Made by a program: the position numbers and the translations under genes. A stretch of DNA of 64,000 bases, taken from assembly GCA_963693365.1 (NCBI GenBank), contig CAVNZM010000006.1, positions 4,402,001 to 4,466,000 of the forward strand, in the 5' to 3' direction. The notes under the pieces are model-generated. The model did no database searches and was not told the origin of the DNA. It saw only the letters and a list, made by a program, of their open reading frames with translations. Below, in pieces: positions 9,363-28,633 of the stretch. Each line of letters starts with the position of its first letter. The stretch's first letter is position 1. Source of the stretch: Amoebidium appalachense (taxonomy: Eukaryota > Ichthyosporea).

Positions 9363-12300
9363 TTTATCCTTCTTCTTCTGGAATGCTCGGACACTGGGCC
9401 CCCAAAAGGGCCTCCCCCCCGGGACACTCGACGATAAAATCAGCTACATACAACAACAGACAAACAACCACACGTTTACAGTGATTTGCGAAACACAGTT
9501 TAAAAACCACCACAAATTCAACTCTACATTGGTCGACACATCCACACACCCCGGTTACGCGAAAAACCGAGGCATTATTGTACTTGCCGCACCACACGTG
9601 AGAGTGAAGTGCAAACCGGTAGCAAAAACGGAATTCTCGGTTTCTATAGAGTTTCTTTCTAATGTTTTTACTTTTGTATATTACCCACCATCTATGTCGG
9701 TTGTCGAATTGACTCACGAGTTGTCACAGTTACCAATGTCCACTGTTATTTTAGGTGATTTTAACACGCGACTCCACCACACAGACACACTGCAAGTGAG
9801 TGTCGGGTACCCATCTAAGCCCCCGGAGCGTGCTATCCCTTTAGCAAGGTATGTCCAAAGTCACACTTTGCGGTTCCCTCAAATATCCCATGCCCACAAC
9901 ACCGACTGGGGAGTGGCCTTTTGGCCATCAACCATGTCAAAACTCTCTCTCCCTCCTAACCTCTCTAGGTCATCTGACCACTCTCCTATCCTTTTCCTAC
10001 CTAAGATCTCCCTTGATCTGCTCCCCCCTCCCCCTCCCACCTTTCGCCTCCGTCTATCCCAGCTTAAGTCACAGTGGGGTAGAGTTGATGTATGTGTATG
10101 CTATGCTACGAAACACCCTTAGGCTATATATATGCGCCTATTAGAATCTGCACAAGCCAGGCCAGATTCACATCTCGTACTAGATACATGCACTAACTTT
10201 ATTGTTGATGATTTGATAGATCTCGGTGATTATGCTGGCGGTGGTAGGAAGGAATATCCCGATGCTCTCTTGTTACCAAACACCACTCCCGCTAGACTAG
10301 GTGAACCCCTGTCTCAAAAGGAAAGCTTGCGCCGGCTTGCTAGTATGAATCGATTTGGCCCCCCTGCTCGTATTATTGGTGATACCACTGGAGACCCCCT
10401 CATAGACTCTGATAAGTATTTCTCGGAACTGTTTAAAGATAGGACCCCCGCTCAGAAACCTATTGTGTGGCCTGTAGACCCATCTATCCCCATAGAATCG
10501 ATCCTCCCCTTTTTCAGTCCCGATGCCATATGGTCTGTGATATCTAGTTATAGCTCTAGTAAGTCTTGTGGACCTGATGGACTCCCTGCTGGGTTTCTTA
10601 AAATCCTTGTTCCCTCCTACCCACAAAAGGAAAGTGATCGTGCTATTAAACCTGATCTTACTATCATGTTAAGCTCTCTCTTTTCTTGGTGTGTTAAATG
10701 TGGACATGTCCCGTCATCTTGGTTAGATACCTTAGTGATCCCCATAGTTAAGAAGGACTCTGAGGGCCCCATATCATCCTTTCGCCCCATTACACTAACC
10801 CAGGTTGTTCGTAGATTCTTTGAAGCTTGCTTACTTAGGTTATTTGCACATCACCCTAGGTTTCAATCTATTCTTCACATACACCCATGCCAATCCGCTT
10901 TTCGTAAAAACAATTCATGTTATGTTCAAATAATGGCACTGCACGATTCTATGCAAGTTGGTGCACAATATGTTGGCTTTATTGATTGGAAAACTGCTTA
11001 CGATTCTGTCTCCCCTGGTCTCCTATGGGAAAAGCTTGCTGCACGGGGTGTACCACACTGCATTGGTGTTCTGTTAGAAGCACTCTTGTCTCAAACCTAT
11101 GGTAGAGCTGTGGTTAATGGGCATCTTTCATATGGTTTTGCTCGTACTAGAGGTCTCTTGCAGGGTTCATTGCTTAGCCCCTTTTTGTTTAACCTATTTA
11201 TAGATGATTTGGCTGTCAAGATTTACGCCGAAAACGATGACCCTATTAATAACTTTCCGCCTGCACTTCTCTATGCTGATGATCTGTCCCTCCTTGCCCG
11301 TACCCCTAGACGCCTGCAAAGATTGTTCGATGTAGTGTCAGAGTGGTGCAAGGCAAACCTTATGATCCTTAACATAGACAAATGTGGTGTTCTTGTACCT
11401 GATATAGCTAACAATTTACACACATTTACATTATCATCTAAACCTGTACCTATAGTTCCAGAATACAAATATCTTGGTGTTCCGGTTGATTCTGTTGGTG
11501 TTATGTTTCCCCATATGGTCGAAAAGAGGGTAGAGTTGGCTCGTAAGCGGTTAGCTTTCTTCTCGGCTAATATTTTTAAAGACACACCCCTCCATCCTTC
11601 TATTAGACTTACATTTATTCGCACTTTTGTCTTCCCGGCATGTGAATATGGTTTACCCCTTCTCGCCGCTTGGATCAAGAAAGAGAGAACTAGAGCGCTT
11701 AAACCCTTGGCAAATTTCCTTGAAGCAGAAGTTGCCTCCTTTCTATCTAACAACTGTTGTAAACCTGGGCCTGTAACGCTCTCGATATATGGTCTGGTCC
11801 CAATAGCTGCTAGAGTATCCTATCTCGCGCTGAAATTCAATAAGCACATAAGCCGCTTAAAGAAGTATTTGCCCTCCCACCCTCTCTTCTCTATCCGACC
11901 TGTCCCCTCCTCACCTCTCCCCTCTTTCCTCCCCTCTCTCTCCCCTTCTCCCCTGGGCACAAATACAAATAAACCCCGCAATAGTGTGTGTGTGACTTTG
12001 GACTGCCACTTACTTATTAAACATGTACACAATCACAAGATAATCACGCAATATAACAAATGGAAAAAGATACCACACGACACTAGACCCGATGAAAGCA
12101 TACACCTTGAAAAACTAAGCCTTATGTCTCGTTTTATATATACTGACCGCCTCAACCATATTGCCAAATATGGCACTCGCAAGTGTATAACACCTAAATA
12201 CATATTACCTTCCTGTAGAACTGGTCTTTCTCTAGCTGATGGTATTATTGATCAATTACCACGCTTTTACTGTACACGTGCTATACAGTGGAGATCTAAT

Positions 12301-12555
12301 AAGTATAAGGTGGCATCATTTGCATGCCCAAACAACACACACACACACCAGTTTAACCGGTCATGTATCGCCAAATGTAGTTTGATAGACCACATAATAC
12401 CGCAACACACACACGTCACATTCACAACAGACACCCAGAAAGATAGCCTACCTGTAAATTACAACATCCTTGATTTTATACTAAACACGCGTAACTACGA
12501 CCTGTTTATTAGATGTATTGATTGGCTTGAGAAACACATCACTACAAAATTATAG
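9355..12555 (+). CDS. LINE ORF2: APE endonuclease and reverse transcriptase, one in-frame TAG
   Basis: The ATG at 9355 overlaps the ORF1 stop by 8 nt. The endonuclease starts FFFWNARTLG and carries ILGDFN and SSDHSP, the APE-type catalytic signatures. TAG at 10120-10122 interrupts the frame. The same frame then continues to 12555 with RT motifs FRPITLTQ, GFIDWKTAYDS, RGLLQGSLLSP and LLYADDLSLL (YADD at 11272-11283), then YKYLGVPVDS. A Cys/His-rich C-terminal tail follows (ACPN...HTHQFNRSCIAKC). The total is about 1,066 codons. Apart from the single stop the frame is clean over 3.2 kb, which implies recent activity. Readthrough is possible but a simple nonsense mutation is more likely. Confidence 0.9.
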
Positions 12556-12575
12556 CGCACGCGCACACACACACA

Positions 12576-12626
<51 letters not shown>

Positions 12627-12659
12627 CCAGCTGGTACCGAGTGTCCCGAGGGGGAGCCC

Positions 12660-12718
<59 letters not shown>
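12556..12718 (+). repeat. LINE 3' UTR: (CA)n, conserved tail, poly-A
   Basis: A (CA)n array (about 12560-12624) is followed by ACCAGCTGGTACCGAGTGTC, a GGGGAGCCCC core and about 56 A residues. The same order is found at 26180-26314 and 63508-63609, so the CA array is part of the element rather than a chance neighbour. Confidence 0.85.
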
Positions 12719-12719
<1 letters not shown>

Positions 12720-12914
12720 GGGGAACCCCAACTAATTGATTTCTCCTTGTAGTCTTTATGGTGTCTCGTAGAGAAAGTAAACCCTGATATATAGTCACCA
12801 CCCGACATCTATGTACGTGATCATGATATACCGCTGAGGGGATATTCCGAGCAAACCCCCCCCCCCCATACCTGAGACTGGTTCTCTTTGCCTCGAGTAA
12901 ACAGCGTAAACCCC
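12719..12914 (+). repeat. 195-bp interspersed repeat, copy 1
   Basis: This runs from CGGGGAACCCC to CAGCGTAAACCCC and includes a C run at about 12858-12868. It is nearly identical to 63610-63803, and part recurs inverted at 25720-25785. All three copies abut a LINE end. No known family was recognised. Confidence 0.85.
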
Positions 12915-13037
12915 GGCATAATTTGCAGCGCTGCAGGGCCAGGCAGACTGTCCCGAATACATCGGCCGCACACGTGCACACGTACGGGTCCGACTTGCTT
13001 GTTGCAAGACACATGTGCACAGGGACTCGTTTGTCAG

Positions 13038-13068
<31 letters not shown>

Positions 13069-13149
13069 AGCCCCCACCCGCCGCCGCCGGGGCCCCTCAT
13101 GATCAGGCTCCCACAATGATAATTCGCACAGACTCTATATGTAGCTATT
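12915..13149. other. Unassigned spacer with poly-C
   Basis: No gene was recognised. A run of about 30 C lies at 13040-13070. Confidence 0.6.
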
Positions 13150-13293
13150 CGGACACTTTTGTCCTAATTAACCTATTTTTAGACGATCGCGCTATTTCTA
13201 GCGCAGTTGCATAGTAACCAGGCCTCAAAGAGGTGAAAAAGCTTGAAAATCACGTCATTTCGACATAGTAACATATGTAACATGTAGGGTCTC

Positions 13294-13332
13294 CAAGGCC
13301 TCCTAAATAGGTGTGCTATTTAGGAGGCCTTG
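13294..13332. repeat. Perfect 17-bp hairpin, 5-nt loop
   Basis: The arms CAAGGCCTCCTAAATAG (13294-13310) and its exact complement (13316-13332) flank the loop GTGTG. There is no T run after it, so it is not a simple RNA polymerase III terminator. It lies within the piggyBac-like element, about 140 bp from its left end. Confidence 0.9.
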
Positions 13333-13832
13333 AGGGTCTCCGACGCCATCTCTTGGGCGCATTTGGTCATCGAAGTTGGCGACCTTCTAAGAAAACACGT
13401 ATTTTTCCGCTAAATTTTAATTTAAACTAAAATAACTTTCGTTGTGTGTTTCTGGAGCGGCTAAGACCACTATGTGCTGCTAGCTAGAGATATAGGCTAA
13501 CGCATGCAGAAAACCCGACCACCTAATCTTAATTCTGAGGCAACCTACCTAAGGTCCAACTTAGGGCACTTTTATCGATAAAACCTTAGCCACACTGTCC
13601 CTGTTACCACCCGTTCTACTTCTAAGACAATGTTTACGACTTTTCTTCAATTTTCTGGCTAGTTAATAAGGAAAGTAAGTACAAAAGGTTTTAAACGTGG
13701 GTCTCTTTAGCCTGGTTGCTACTAGTTCCAGTCCCTTCTATTATAGAAAGCAAAACAAAGGTAGCTTATACCCCACGAAAGGTATGCTCGAGATCACAAA
13801 CCCAAAGCAGTCTGCAAAGTCTGCAACTTTAC

Positions 13833-13872
<40 letters not shown>

Positions 13873-13914
13873 CCCCCCCCTCCCTCTCTCTTTCACACCT
13901 ACTGCTCCTGCTCT

Positions 13915-14690
13915 TTGGTTCTGCGGTGGCGTACAGGCACCCCCTTTTCCAGGTGCAGCTCGTAGCAGTTGCTTTCTGAATTTTTGTAGCACAATGCCAC
14001 ACCGCACCTGCTGCACATCCAGCTTACCCTGCTGCGCTTGTATCCCTTTTGATCCGTGCACGCACATAACACAGTCGAGCCGCTTGCCGGAACCGGGTGA
14101 CAGAGGTTGCTTCGTTTGGCGGTTGTGGTGTTTGTTGGCAGCGATTTTAGTATGCGCGCGCTTTGTTTGTCGGCTTGCAGAAGTGGGTTGTTGAGAAGTT
14201 CACCCGCAAGTTTTTCGCGCCACTGCTCGTTTGAAAGTGCATTCTTGTCTCCGTCTGCAATGAAATGCTTGTAGGCCAGGTAGGTGTTTACAAACACCAT
14301 ACCAACTAACCCAGCAAAAGTAGGTGCAGTGCCAGGGTGTGTGGGGGACCCATGCCTGCTCGAGTGAACTGTTTCCTTGCCGGAGTTTGTTGTGTACGTC
14401 TGCACTGTTGAAATATGTGAAATATCCGCGCACTGCTTTTGGCATGGGCACTTGTGTTCCGTTTTTTGTGATACGGGGAGCTCCTGCTTCCGTACTTCCT
14501 GCCGTCGTTACTACACGCATGCTGAAATCCTTATCCTGCCAACGTATGGCCCGTACTTCAACCCCTCCCTCTGTAGTGGTAGTGGCTGGTGCCCATTTCC
14601 CCCTTCCCTCCTCGCACTTCGCTGCCCTCCTCGCACTTCGCTGCCAAAAGATTGGTTGGGAAGTTTTTATGTGCCGTTTTCACGTATAGA
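13915..14690 (-). pseudogene. piggyBac-type transposase remnant (DDE_Tnp_1_7-like)
   Basis: Read on the minus strand, the first part gives VRAIRWQDKDFSMRVVTT and MPKAVRGYFTYFNSADVHNK, matching the end of a piggyBac-type catalytic domain (the family pattern is a W-x-DK strand and then Y-N...D..N/Q). After a frameshift near 14325 it continues LVGMVFVNTYLAYKHFI and then a Cys-rich C-terminus (LCACTDQKG, then WMCSRCGVALC), the zinc-binding tail typical of these proteins. The N-terminal half with the first catalytic Asp residues is missing. This is a dead fragment. Confidence 0.65.
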
Positions 14691-15087
14691 ACTGAGAAAA
14701 AGTTGAAGCGCTCTTTAAGGTTAACCATTTTCTTTTCTTTTCACCTATTTCTACCCTAATTCTACCGTGTTCTTTTTGTTTTCTAGCGCGCAAACTATCA
14801 GGGGTGTCTTTTAGTTCGGAAACCCAAATGGTGTCCGTGATCGGACAGTCGGACACCCCAAAACTGGGGGAAAACGGTTGCACCCATGATCTTTTGCGCG
14901 CCAAAAGCTACTCACCCTGCAGTCCTATTGGTTTCCTATAAAGACAAAAAAGGCAGGAAAATACTAGACCTCATTGGCCATACCCAGACGGTGGGGTGTT
15001 TCCTAGTGAAAACAACGCTAGCGACGCCGCCGAAAAAGATAGGACACTTTTGTCCTTTTTAGCCATTAATTAGGACCGATTTGTCCG

Positions 15088-15340
15088 GGTATGCGGATTA
15101 TCATTTACAATCATCAAAGAACTTGAGACACACACGCATGTACACACACACCAGTGCACGCGCGCATACACACATGTACACCGAGAGAGAGTGAGAGAGA
15201 GAGAGAGATTTGAAGAGGGGGGGGGGGGGGGGGGAGGGGGGGGGGGGGAAGAGCTGACCAGCTGACCCACATGTGCATCTAAACTAGTAGGAGTTTGTGT
15301 TAAGGTGGTTTTAAATTTAATTCCGATTTTCAAGGGACTC

Positions 15341-15387
<47 letters not shown>

Positions 15388-15993
15388 TGTGTGGTGGTGG
15401 TGGTGTGTGTGTATGTGTGTGCGTGTGTGCGTGTGTGTGTGTGTGGGTGTGTGTGGTTGTGGGGGGGGGGGGGGCGGGGGGGGCAGAGGCTTACTCAAAG
15501 GAGTAAGTGGTCACACAATTTTTGAAACAAACTAATATGAGATCTGATGGCATGCAGATATTATTATAAAAAATGCAGGCGCCGTGACCAGCACAGGCCT
15601 AGACTGGTACCGGGCAGTTCATTAAGCTAAGTATAAATAATTACACGACCAATAAAACTACTGGCTTACATCCCAAACATTCCTATTGGGCGGTTCTCCC
15701 TTAAGAATGAAATTCCTTCGTGCTAAATGTCCATAAACGGAAATGGTATTTTGTAGGAGTTCTCCGATGGTATGTAGACACATGCAAACTATATACACAA
15801 TGAGTTAAAATGATTACTCGGTGTCCCTTTTCCATTCAGTAGATCATGTCATTCGAGGTTTGCGACAAATCAAAAAGAAAAAGAGAGAGAGAGGGAGAGA
15901 GAGTTACCAATGCACGGTGTTGAGAAGCACCCAGTGTGTATGCGTGTGTGCACGTGTGTGCATGTGCACGTAGGCAGGCCAATGCATATGCAC

Positions 15994-16047
<54 letters not shown>

Positions 16048-16382
16048 CTTGTAGTATGCACGTGTCAAACACAGTACACACGGCCTAGCCCAAGCAACTA
16101 ACGTGGGGAACATCACTCAACCACACCTAGTTTTACACTCTTTACACAAAAAAACCAAAACAGAAACATATGAACACAAGATGGGAAACAGCCAGCCTGA
16201 TACTTCCGAAGAAATTGATGCATAGAAGTCAACTCATCGGGAGCAGGGAGAGACTGAAAGGAGCAAACACGAAAAAAAGATAACAAAAATCAAAATGGCA
16301 TGGCCCTGGCAGTGGGCGAGCACGGGATGGGGGGATGGGGGGGGGGGGGGGGGGGGGGTGTTCAGGAAATTTGGATAAATTT
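15088..16382. other. Spacer downstream of the G-alpha gene
   Basis: No gene was recognised. It holds G runs at about 15220-15248 and 15462-15482, a T run of about 30 at 15344-15374 followed by GT/GGT repeats, (GT)n at 15998-16044, and a G run at 16337-16360 just past the G-alpha stop codon. Confidence 0.65.
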
Positions 16383-24364
<7,982 letters not shown>

Positions 24365-25387
24365 TTTCTATAGAAGCGGTGGGCTACCGCTGAAGTATAC
24401 AGGTTGGTATGTTTTTGTTCTTGCTAAGCAAAAGAGTAAAAATGGTGAATGCAGGGCTATGGCCTTCAGGGTGATTGCTTAGCAGTATGTGGGCAATTGT
24501 GTATTATGTGTCTGTGAGATTCTATACGGGCACCTGTGCTAAGCCCTACAACATGTGGTAGCACAGGGGCGCATGCATCCGTGTGTTATGAATTGTGTCT
24601 GTTTGTGTGGGATCCTTTATCGAACACGTTTGCACGCTTGCCTGTTCGTGCGTACTCTCTACTCGTTCGGAAAAGTAGGCTACCAAAAACGGATGCTGAT
24701 TGAATTCTTCACAAAACTAAGGATAGATACCCAATTTGCACGGACAACGGAAATAACAGCAGTGGTTTTACATGACAATAATACAAACTACAAACTTATT
24801 GTTCTTTCACCGACTAATTCACCTCGCCAAACCTCTGCTATTACATAGTAATGACCAGCTAAGTTCTTTTCTCTGTGCTGGATTCAGCCAATATTGATGT
24901 CTTTGCGAAATTCCTTTGTGCTCACGATGGTGTGTGCCTGTAGCAGCAGGGTTTTCCAGCATGACAAGTAACCAACGGGTTTGAATGCTATTTTTGTTGC
25001 TGCTGAATGTCTGGTCAGAAACTGATATTAATATAAATTTAAACGCGGTAAACTTAAAGTGATCTGTCGATTAAGAAATATAGAAATGCGGTGTTCAACT
25101 TTCATTTGTTAAAGATCATGTTTATATAATATTTTTAGTGGTATGCACATTGAGATGATTGGAATGTGCATGAGAGGGCCGTACACGCGCCACACCATGG
25201 GGGCTTGTGCTGTACTGACAGCAGAAATTGGGTTATGTAGCAGGTTAAGATTCAAAGCTTATTATTGTTCTTTTTCAATGCATTGAGCATGCACAGAATT
25301 CGCAGATTTTACGTAAAACCGCCAGACGGGCTGTTGAGATCATGCATCATCATCAGGCTCAGACAGGCTGCTGGCAGGCTCCGCGGA
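24365..25387. other. 5' flank of the G-alpha gene, nothing else recognised
   Basis: This region contains the presumed promoter of the minus-strand G-alpha gene. No clear TATA box was seen in the first 100 bp and no other gene or repeat was recognised. Confidence 0.5.
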
Positions 25388-25566
25388 TGATCATATACAT
25401 GTGGGGTTTACGCTGTTTACTCGGCGAGAACTTTGAAAAGAGAGAATATATCCGTTTTAAGATGACTATCCTAGATCACCTTATTAATGCTGCACAGTAT
25501 GATATTGTGATCCGGTGCCTTAACTTTCTTTCGGAGCTACCGATGCTAGCCTCTGCTTACCCATAA
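25388..25566 (+). pseudogene. C-terminal scrap of a divergent LINE ORF2
   Basis: A short open frame ends ILDHLINAAQYDIVIRCLNF before its stop at 25566. The ORF2 of the 8-kb LINE ends ILDFILNTRNYDLFIRCIDW, and the pattern ILD..xN..xYD..IRC is shared at the same distance from the stop. This therefore looks like the end of a related but distinct LINE family, heavily truncated at the 5' side. Its start is not definable. Confidence 0.55.
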
Positions 25567-25719
25567 TATGTAATAGGGGTGTTAGATACTACGATGGCGC
25601 TCATTGTTGCCTAGCATGTACATATGTCACTGGCTGCATTTGATTGGCTGTGCTGGAAGACGCAGTATGTAGGCCGTCGAATGTGGCTGGGCCTCCGGCA
25701 GTGTCCACGCAATAAAAAG
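25567..25719. other. Short spacer
   Basis: Nothing recognised. Confidence 0.4.
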
Positions 25720-25785
25720 TGTGTAAACCCAAAAAGAGAGACCAGTCTCAGGTATGGGGGGTTTTTGCTCGGAATATCCCCTTGC
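25720..25785 (-). repeat. 195-bp repeat, inverted partial copy
   Basis: The reverse complement matches the right third of the repeat at 12719-12914 (GGGGATATTCCGAGCAAAAA, a C run, then CCTGAGACTGGT). It ends exactly where the LINE fragment at 25783 begins. Confidence 0.8.
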
Positions 25786-26181
25786 CAAATATGGCACTCG
25801 CAAATGTATAACACCTAAATACATATTACCTTCCTGTAGAACTGGTCTTTCTCTAGCCGATGGTATTATTGATCAATTACCACGCTTTTACTGTACACGT
25901 GCTATACAGTGGAGATCTAATAAGTATAAGGTGGCATCGTTTGCATGCCCAAACAACGCACACACACACCAGTTTAAACGGTCATGTATCATGGCGCCAA
26001 ATGTAGTTTGATAGACCACATAATACCGCAACACACACACGTCACATTCACAACAGATACCCAGAAAGATACTACCTGTAAATTACAACATCCTTGATTT
26101 TATACTAAACACGCGTAACTACGACCTGTTTATTAGATGTATTGATTGGCTTGAGAAACACATCATTACAAAATTCTAGCG

Positions 26182-26239
<58 letters not shown>

Positions 26240-26314
26240 ACCAGCTGGTACCGAGTGTCCCAGGGGAGCCCCCCCCCCCCCCCCCCCCCCCCCCCACAAA
26301 AAAAAAAAAAAAAG
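25783..26314 (+). mobile_element. 5'-truncated LINE copy with tail
   Basis: It matches 12165-12718 of the near full-length LINE: the ORF2 C-terminus, (CA)n at about 26190-26238, the ACCAGCTGGTACCGAGTGTC tail, then a C run and an A run ending near 26313. A 5-nt insertion near 25990 and other indels break ORF2. The C run replaces part of the GGGGAGCCCC core. Confidence 0.92.
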
Positions 26315-26469
26315 AGTAAGATTAGATAGCATTTTATGAGGCCGGCCAGGCCTTAAATACAAAAAGGAGAAAAAACAATACACAGCTAAACATAGATCTA
26401 ATATTAGCTAAATCAATCGACACACTGGTACATTGCCTGGAGTAAACAGCATCAATATCACTGGTACAT

Positions 26470-26591
26470 GACTCAGTGTGTGCATGTCTGTGTGTGTGTG
26501 TGTGTGTTTTGCGTGTGTGTGTGAGTGCATATGTGAGTGTGCATGTGCATGTGCATGTGCATGTGCATGTGCATGTGCATGTGTGTGTGTG

Positions 26592-26639
<48 letters not shown>

Positions 26640-27165
26640 GGAGGGAGGGAGGGACGGAGGGAGGGAGGGACGGAGGGAGGGAGGGAGGGAGGGATGGTTG
26701 GGAGGGAGGGAGGGAGGGGGGAGGGAGGGAAGGACGGAGGGACGGAGGGAGGGAGGGAGGGATGGTTGGGAGGGAGGGAGGGAGGGGGGAGGGAGGGAGG
26801 GAGGGAGGGAGAGAAAGAGTGAGAGACAGTGTGTGTGTGTGCATATCTGTATGTGTGTGTGTGTGTGAGTGTTTGCGTGTGTGTGTGTGTGTGCATATGT
26901 GAGTGTGCATGTGCATGTGTGTGTGTCTGTGTGTGCATATGTGCATGTGTGTGTGTGTATGTGTGTGTGTGAGTATGCGTGTCTGTGTCTGATGTGTGGA
27001 TGTCTGTGTATGTTGTGTGTGTGTGCATGTCTGTGTGTGTATATGCCAGTGCTCAGTTGAAAGGGAAGGGGGGGAGAGGGGGGATGCACCGTGTGTGTGC
27101 ATGTGTGCACGTGTGTGTGTGTGTGCTCTGTGGAGAGGGGAAGGGGAGGGGGGAAATGCACCGTG

Positions 27166-27233
<68 letters not shown>

Positions 27234-27384
27234 TGTGTGTGTTGTGTGTTTGTGTGTGTGTGCATGTCTCTGTGCGTCGTGTGTGGTGTGTGTGTGTGTG
27301 TGCATGTCTGTGCATGTGTGCATGTGCTCAGTGGAGAGGGAAGGGGAAGGGGGGGATTCGTGTCCGTGCATGTGTGCATGTGTG

Positions 27385-27457
<73 letters not shown>

Positions 27458-27637
27458 ATGTATGTGTGTGTGTGTGTGCTCGGTTGAGAGGGAAGGGGGG
27501 GGGGATGCACCGTGTGTGTGCATGTGTGCACGTGTGTGTGTGTGTGTGCTCTGTGGAGAGGGAATGGGAGGGGAGGAAATGCACCGCCGTGTGTGTGCAT
27601 ATGTGTGTGTGTCTCTCTGTATGTGTGTGTGTGTGTG

Positions 27638-27702
<65 letters not shown>

Positions 27703-27819
27703 GGTGTGTGTGTGTGTTCCGGTGTGCGTGTGGTGCTCAGTGCATGTTTCTGCATTGTGTGCGAGCATGTGGATGCCTTGGTGAGAACAAGATTGGACGG
27801 TGTCGAATGCTGTGTGTGT

Positions 27820-27850
<31 letters not shown>
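26470..27850. repeat. Minisatellite of GT arrays, GGGA repeats and a recurring 40-bp unit
   Basis: Two GGGA/GGGAC blocks of about 95 bp (26640-26815) are followed by GT arrays. A recurring unit of the form GTGGAGAGGGAAGGGG, then GGATGCACCGTGTGTG, appears at about 27055, 27130, 27330, 27482 and 27552. (GTGCAT)n lies at 26540-26583. No gene; the long Cys-Val frames are artefacts. Confidence 0.85.
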
Positions 27851-27854
<4 letters not shown>

Positions 27855-27919
27855 CAATGATAAGCCGGCCATGTGTTTATCATGGCGCACCGGTAAATGA
27901 ATGTGGCGACTCGTGTAAA

Positions 27920-27927
27920 TATATAAA
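27920..27927 (+). promoter_or_regulatory. TATA box candidate
   Basis: ATATATAAA lies about 40 bp upstream of the ATG at 27964. The same kind of box precedes the genes at 45424 (minus) and 53271 (plus). Confidence 0.5.
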
Positions 27928-27963
27928 CGGAAATACATTATAAAAAAGGACTCACTCAACGAG

Positions 27964-28354
27964 ATGAACGAGCGTTACAGAACGTACGTGTCTGCCGCCC
28001 CCCCCCCCCCCCCCCCCCCCCCTGCACGTGTCTAGGTGTATAGATCCTACAGGTAACGATGGCAGAACTTTCGCCATTTGGTAATGGACTCCGTGCCGCT
28101 CTAGTGCATTATATTGTAAAGTAATATCACCAACAAAAAACGCAGGTTCGGCAAAGCTGCGTGCGAGTGCTTCAAGGACTCCACCAAGAACGAACTCAAA
28201 ACATCGAAATTCCATGCTGGTGTGCATTATTCTGACGACTATCGCCTCTTTGGCCCGGTGGAGTCAGCTGAGAGCTGGGAGCGTGCACACAAATACTACT
28301 GCAAGATGCCGTATCATATGACCAACAAGAACTCTGCATGCATTCATTTTGCAG
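27964..28354 (+). CDS. Unknown protein, first two exons of a spliced gene
   Basis: Exon 1 is 27964-27983 (ATG, phase 2, donor GTACGT). Exon 2 is 28146-28354 (acceptor GCAG, donor GTGAGT). The phases join cleanly, giving MNERYRTFGKAACECFKDST and continuing with KFHAGVHYSDDYRLFG and WERAHKYYCKMPYHM, Cys/Tyr/His-rich. I do not recognise the family. A TATA box lies upstream and a C run sits in the intron. No following exon was found before the tandem repeats at 28634, so the gene is either truncated or has a long second intron. Confidence 0.5.
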
Positions 28355-28633
28355 GTGAGTACTAGTACTCCAAAATATGGTGAAATCTACGATATCCTGC
28401 GAGCATGTTTGTATGTTGTAGTCCACATGTCGACGATATTATGTATCGTCTTACGACCGTTTGTACCGTACGATATATCGTTTTACGACAGTAATATGGA
28501 TGGTATTGTTACAGTCTTGGGGATGGCCCATGGACATACATAAGGCGTCTTATGGACTATGTTTGGACATCTTTATTACACCGTAGACATGTGAACCACC
28601 GAAAGGTGGATACTACAAGATGGGGCATTTGCA

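Larger units (their letters stand above)
8013..12718 (+). mobile_element. Near full-length non-LTR retrotransposon (LINE), EN-RT type
   Basis: In order: 18-bp tandem repeats, a 5' UTR, ORF1 (8177-9362), ORF2 with an APE-type endonuclease and reverse transcriptase (9355-12555), a (CA)n array, a conserved tail (ACCAGCTGGTACCGAGTGTC, then a GGGGAGCCCC core) and a poly-A run ending at 12718. No LTRs and no RNase H domain were seen. Two lesions separate this copy from a coding one: a 1-nt insertion in ORF1 near 8429 and one in-frame TAG in ORF2 at 10120-10122. Other pieces of the same family lie at 1-600, 25783-26314, 35598-35751, 52118-52702 and 63508-63609. The clade cannot be set without a tree. 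Confidence 0.92.
13150..15087. mobile_element. Candidate piggyBac-like element with decayed inverted ends
   Basis: The left end (13150-13173) begins CGGACACTTTTGTCCTAATT. The reverse complement of 15064-15087 begins CGGACAAATCGGTCCTAATT. About 18 of 24 positions agree, and GGACACTTTTGTCC also recurs at 15042-15055. A minus-strand piggyBac-type transposase remnant lies between them. A flanking TTAA target duplication, expected for piggyBac, is not visible at the exact ends, so the boundaries remain provisional. Confidence 0.5.
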
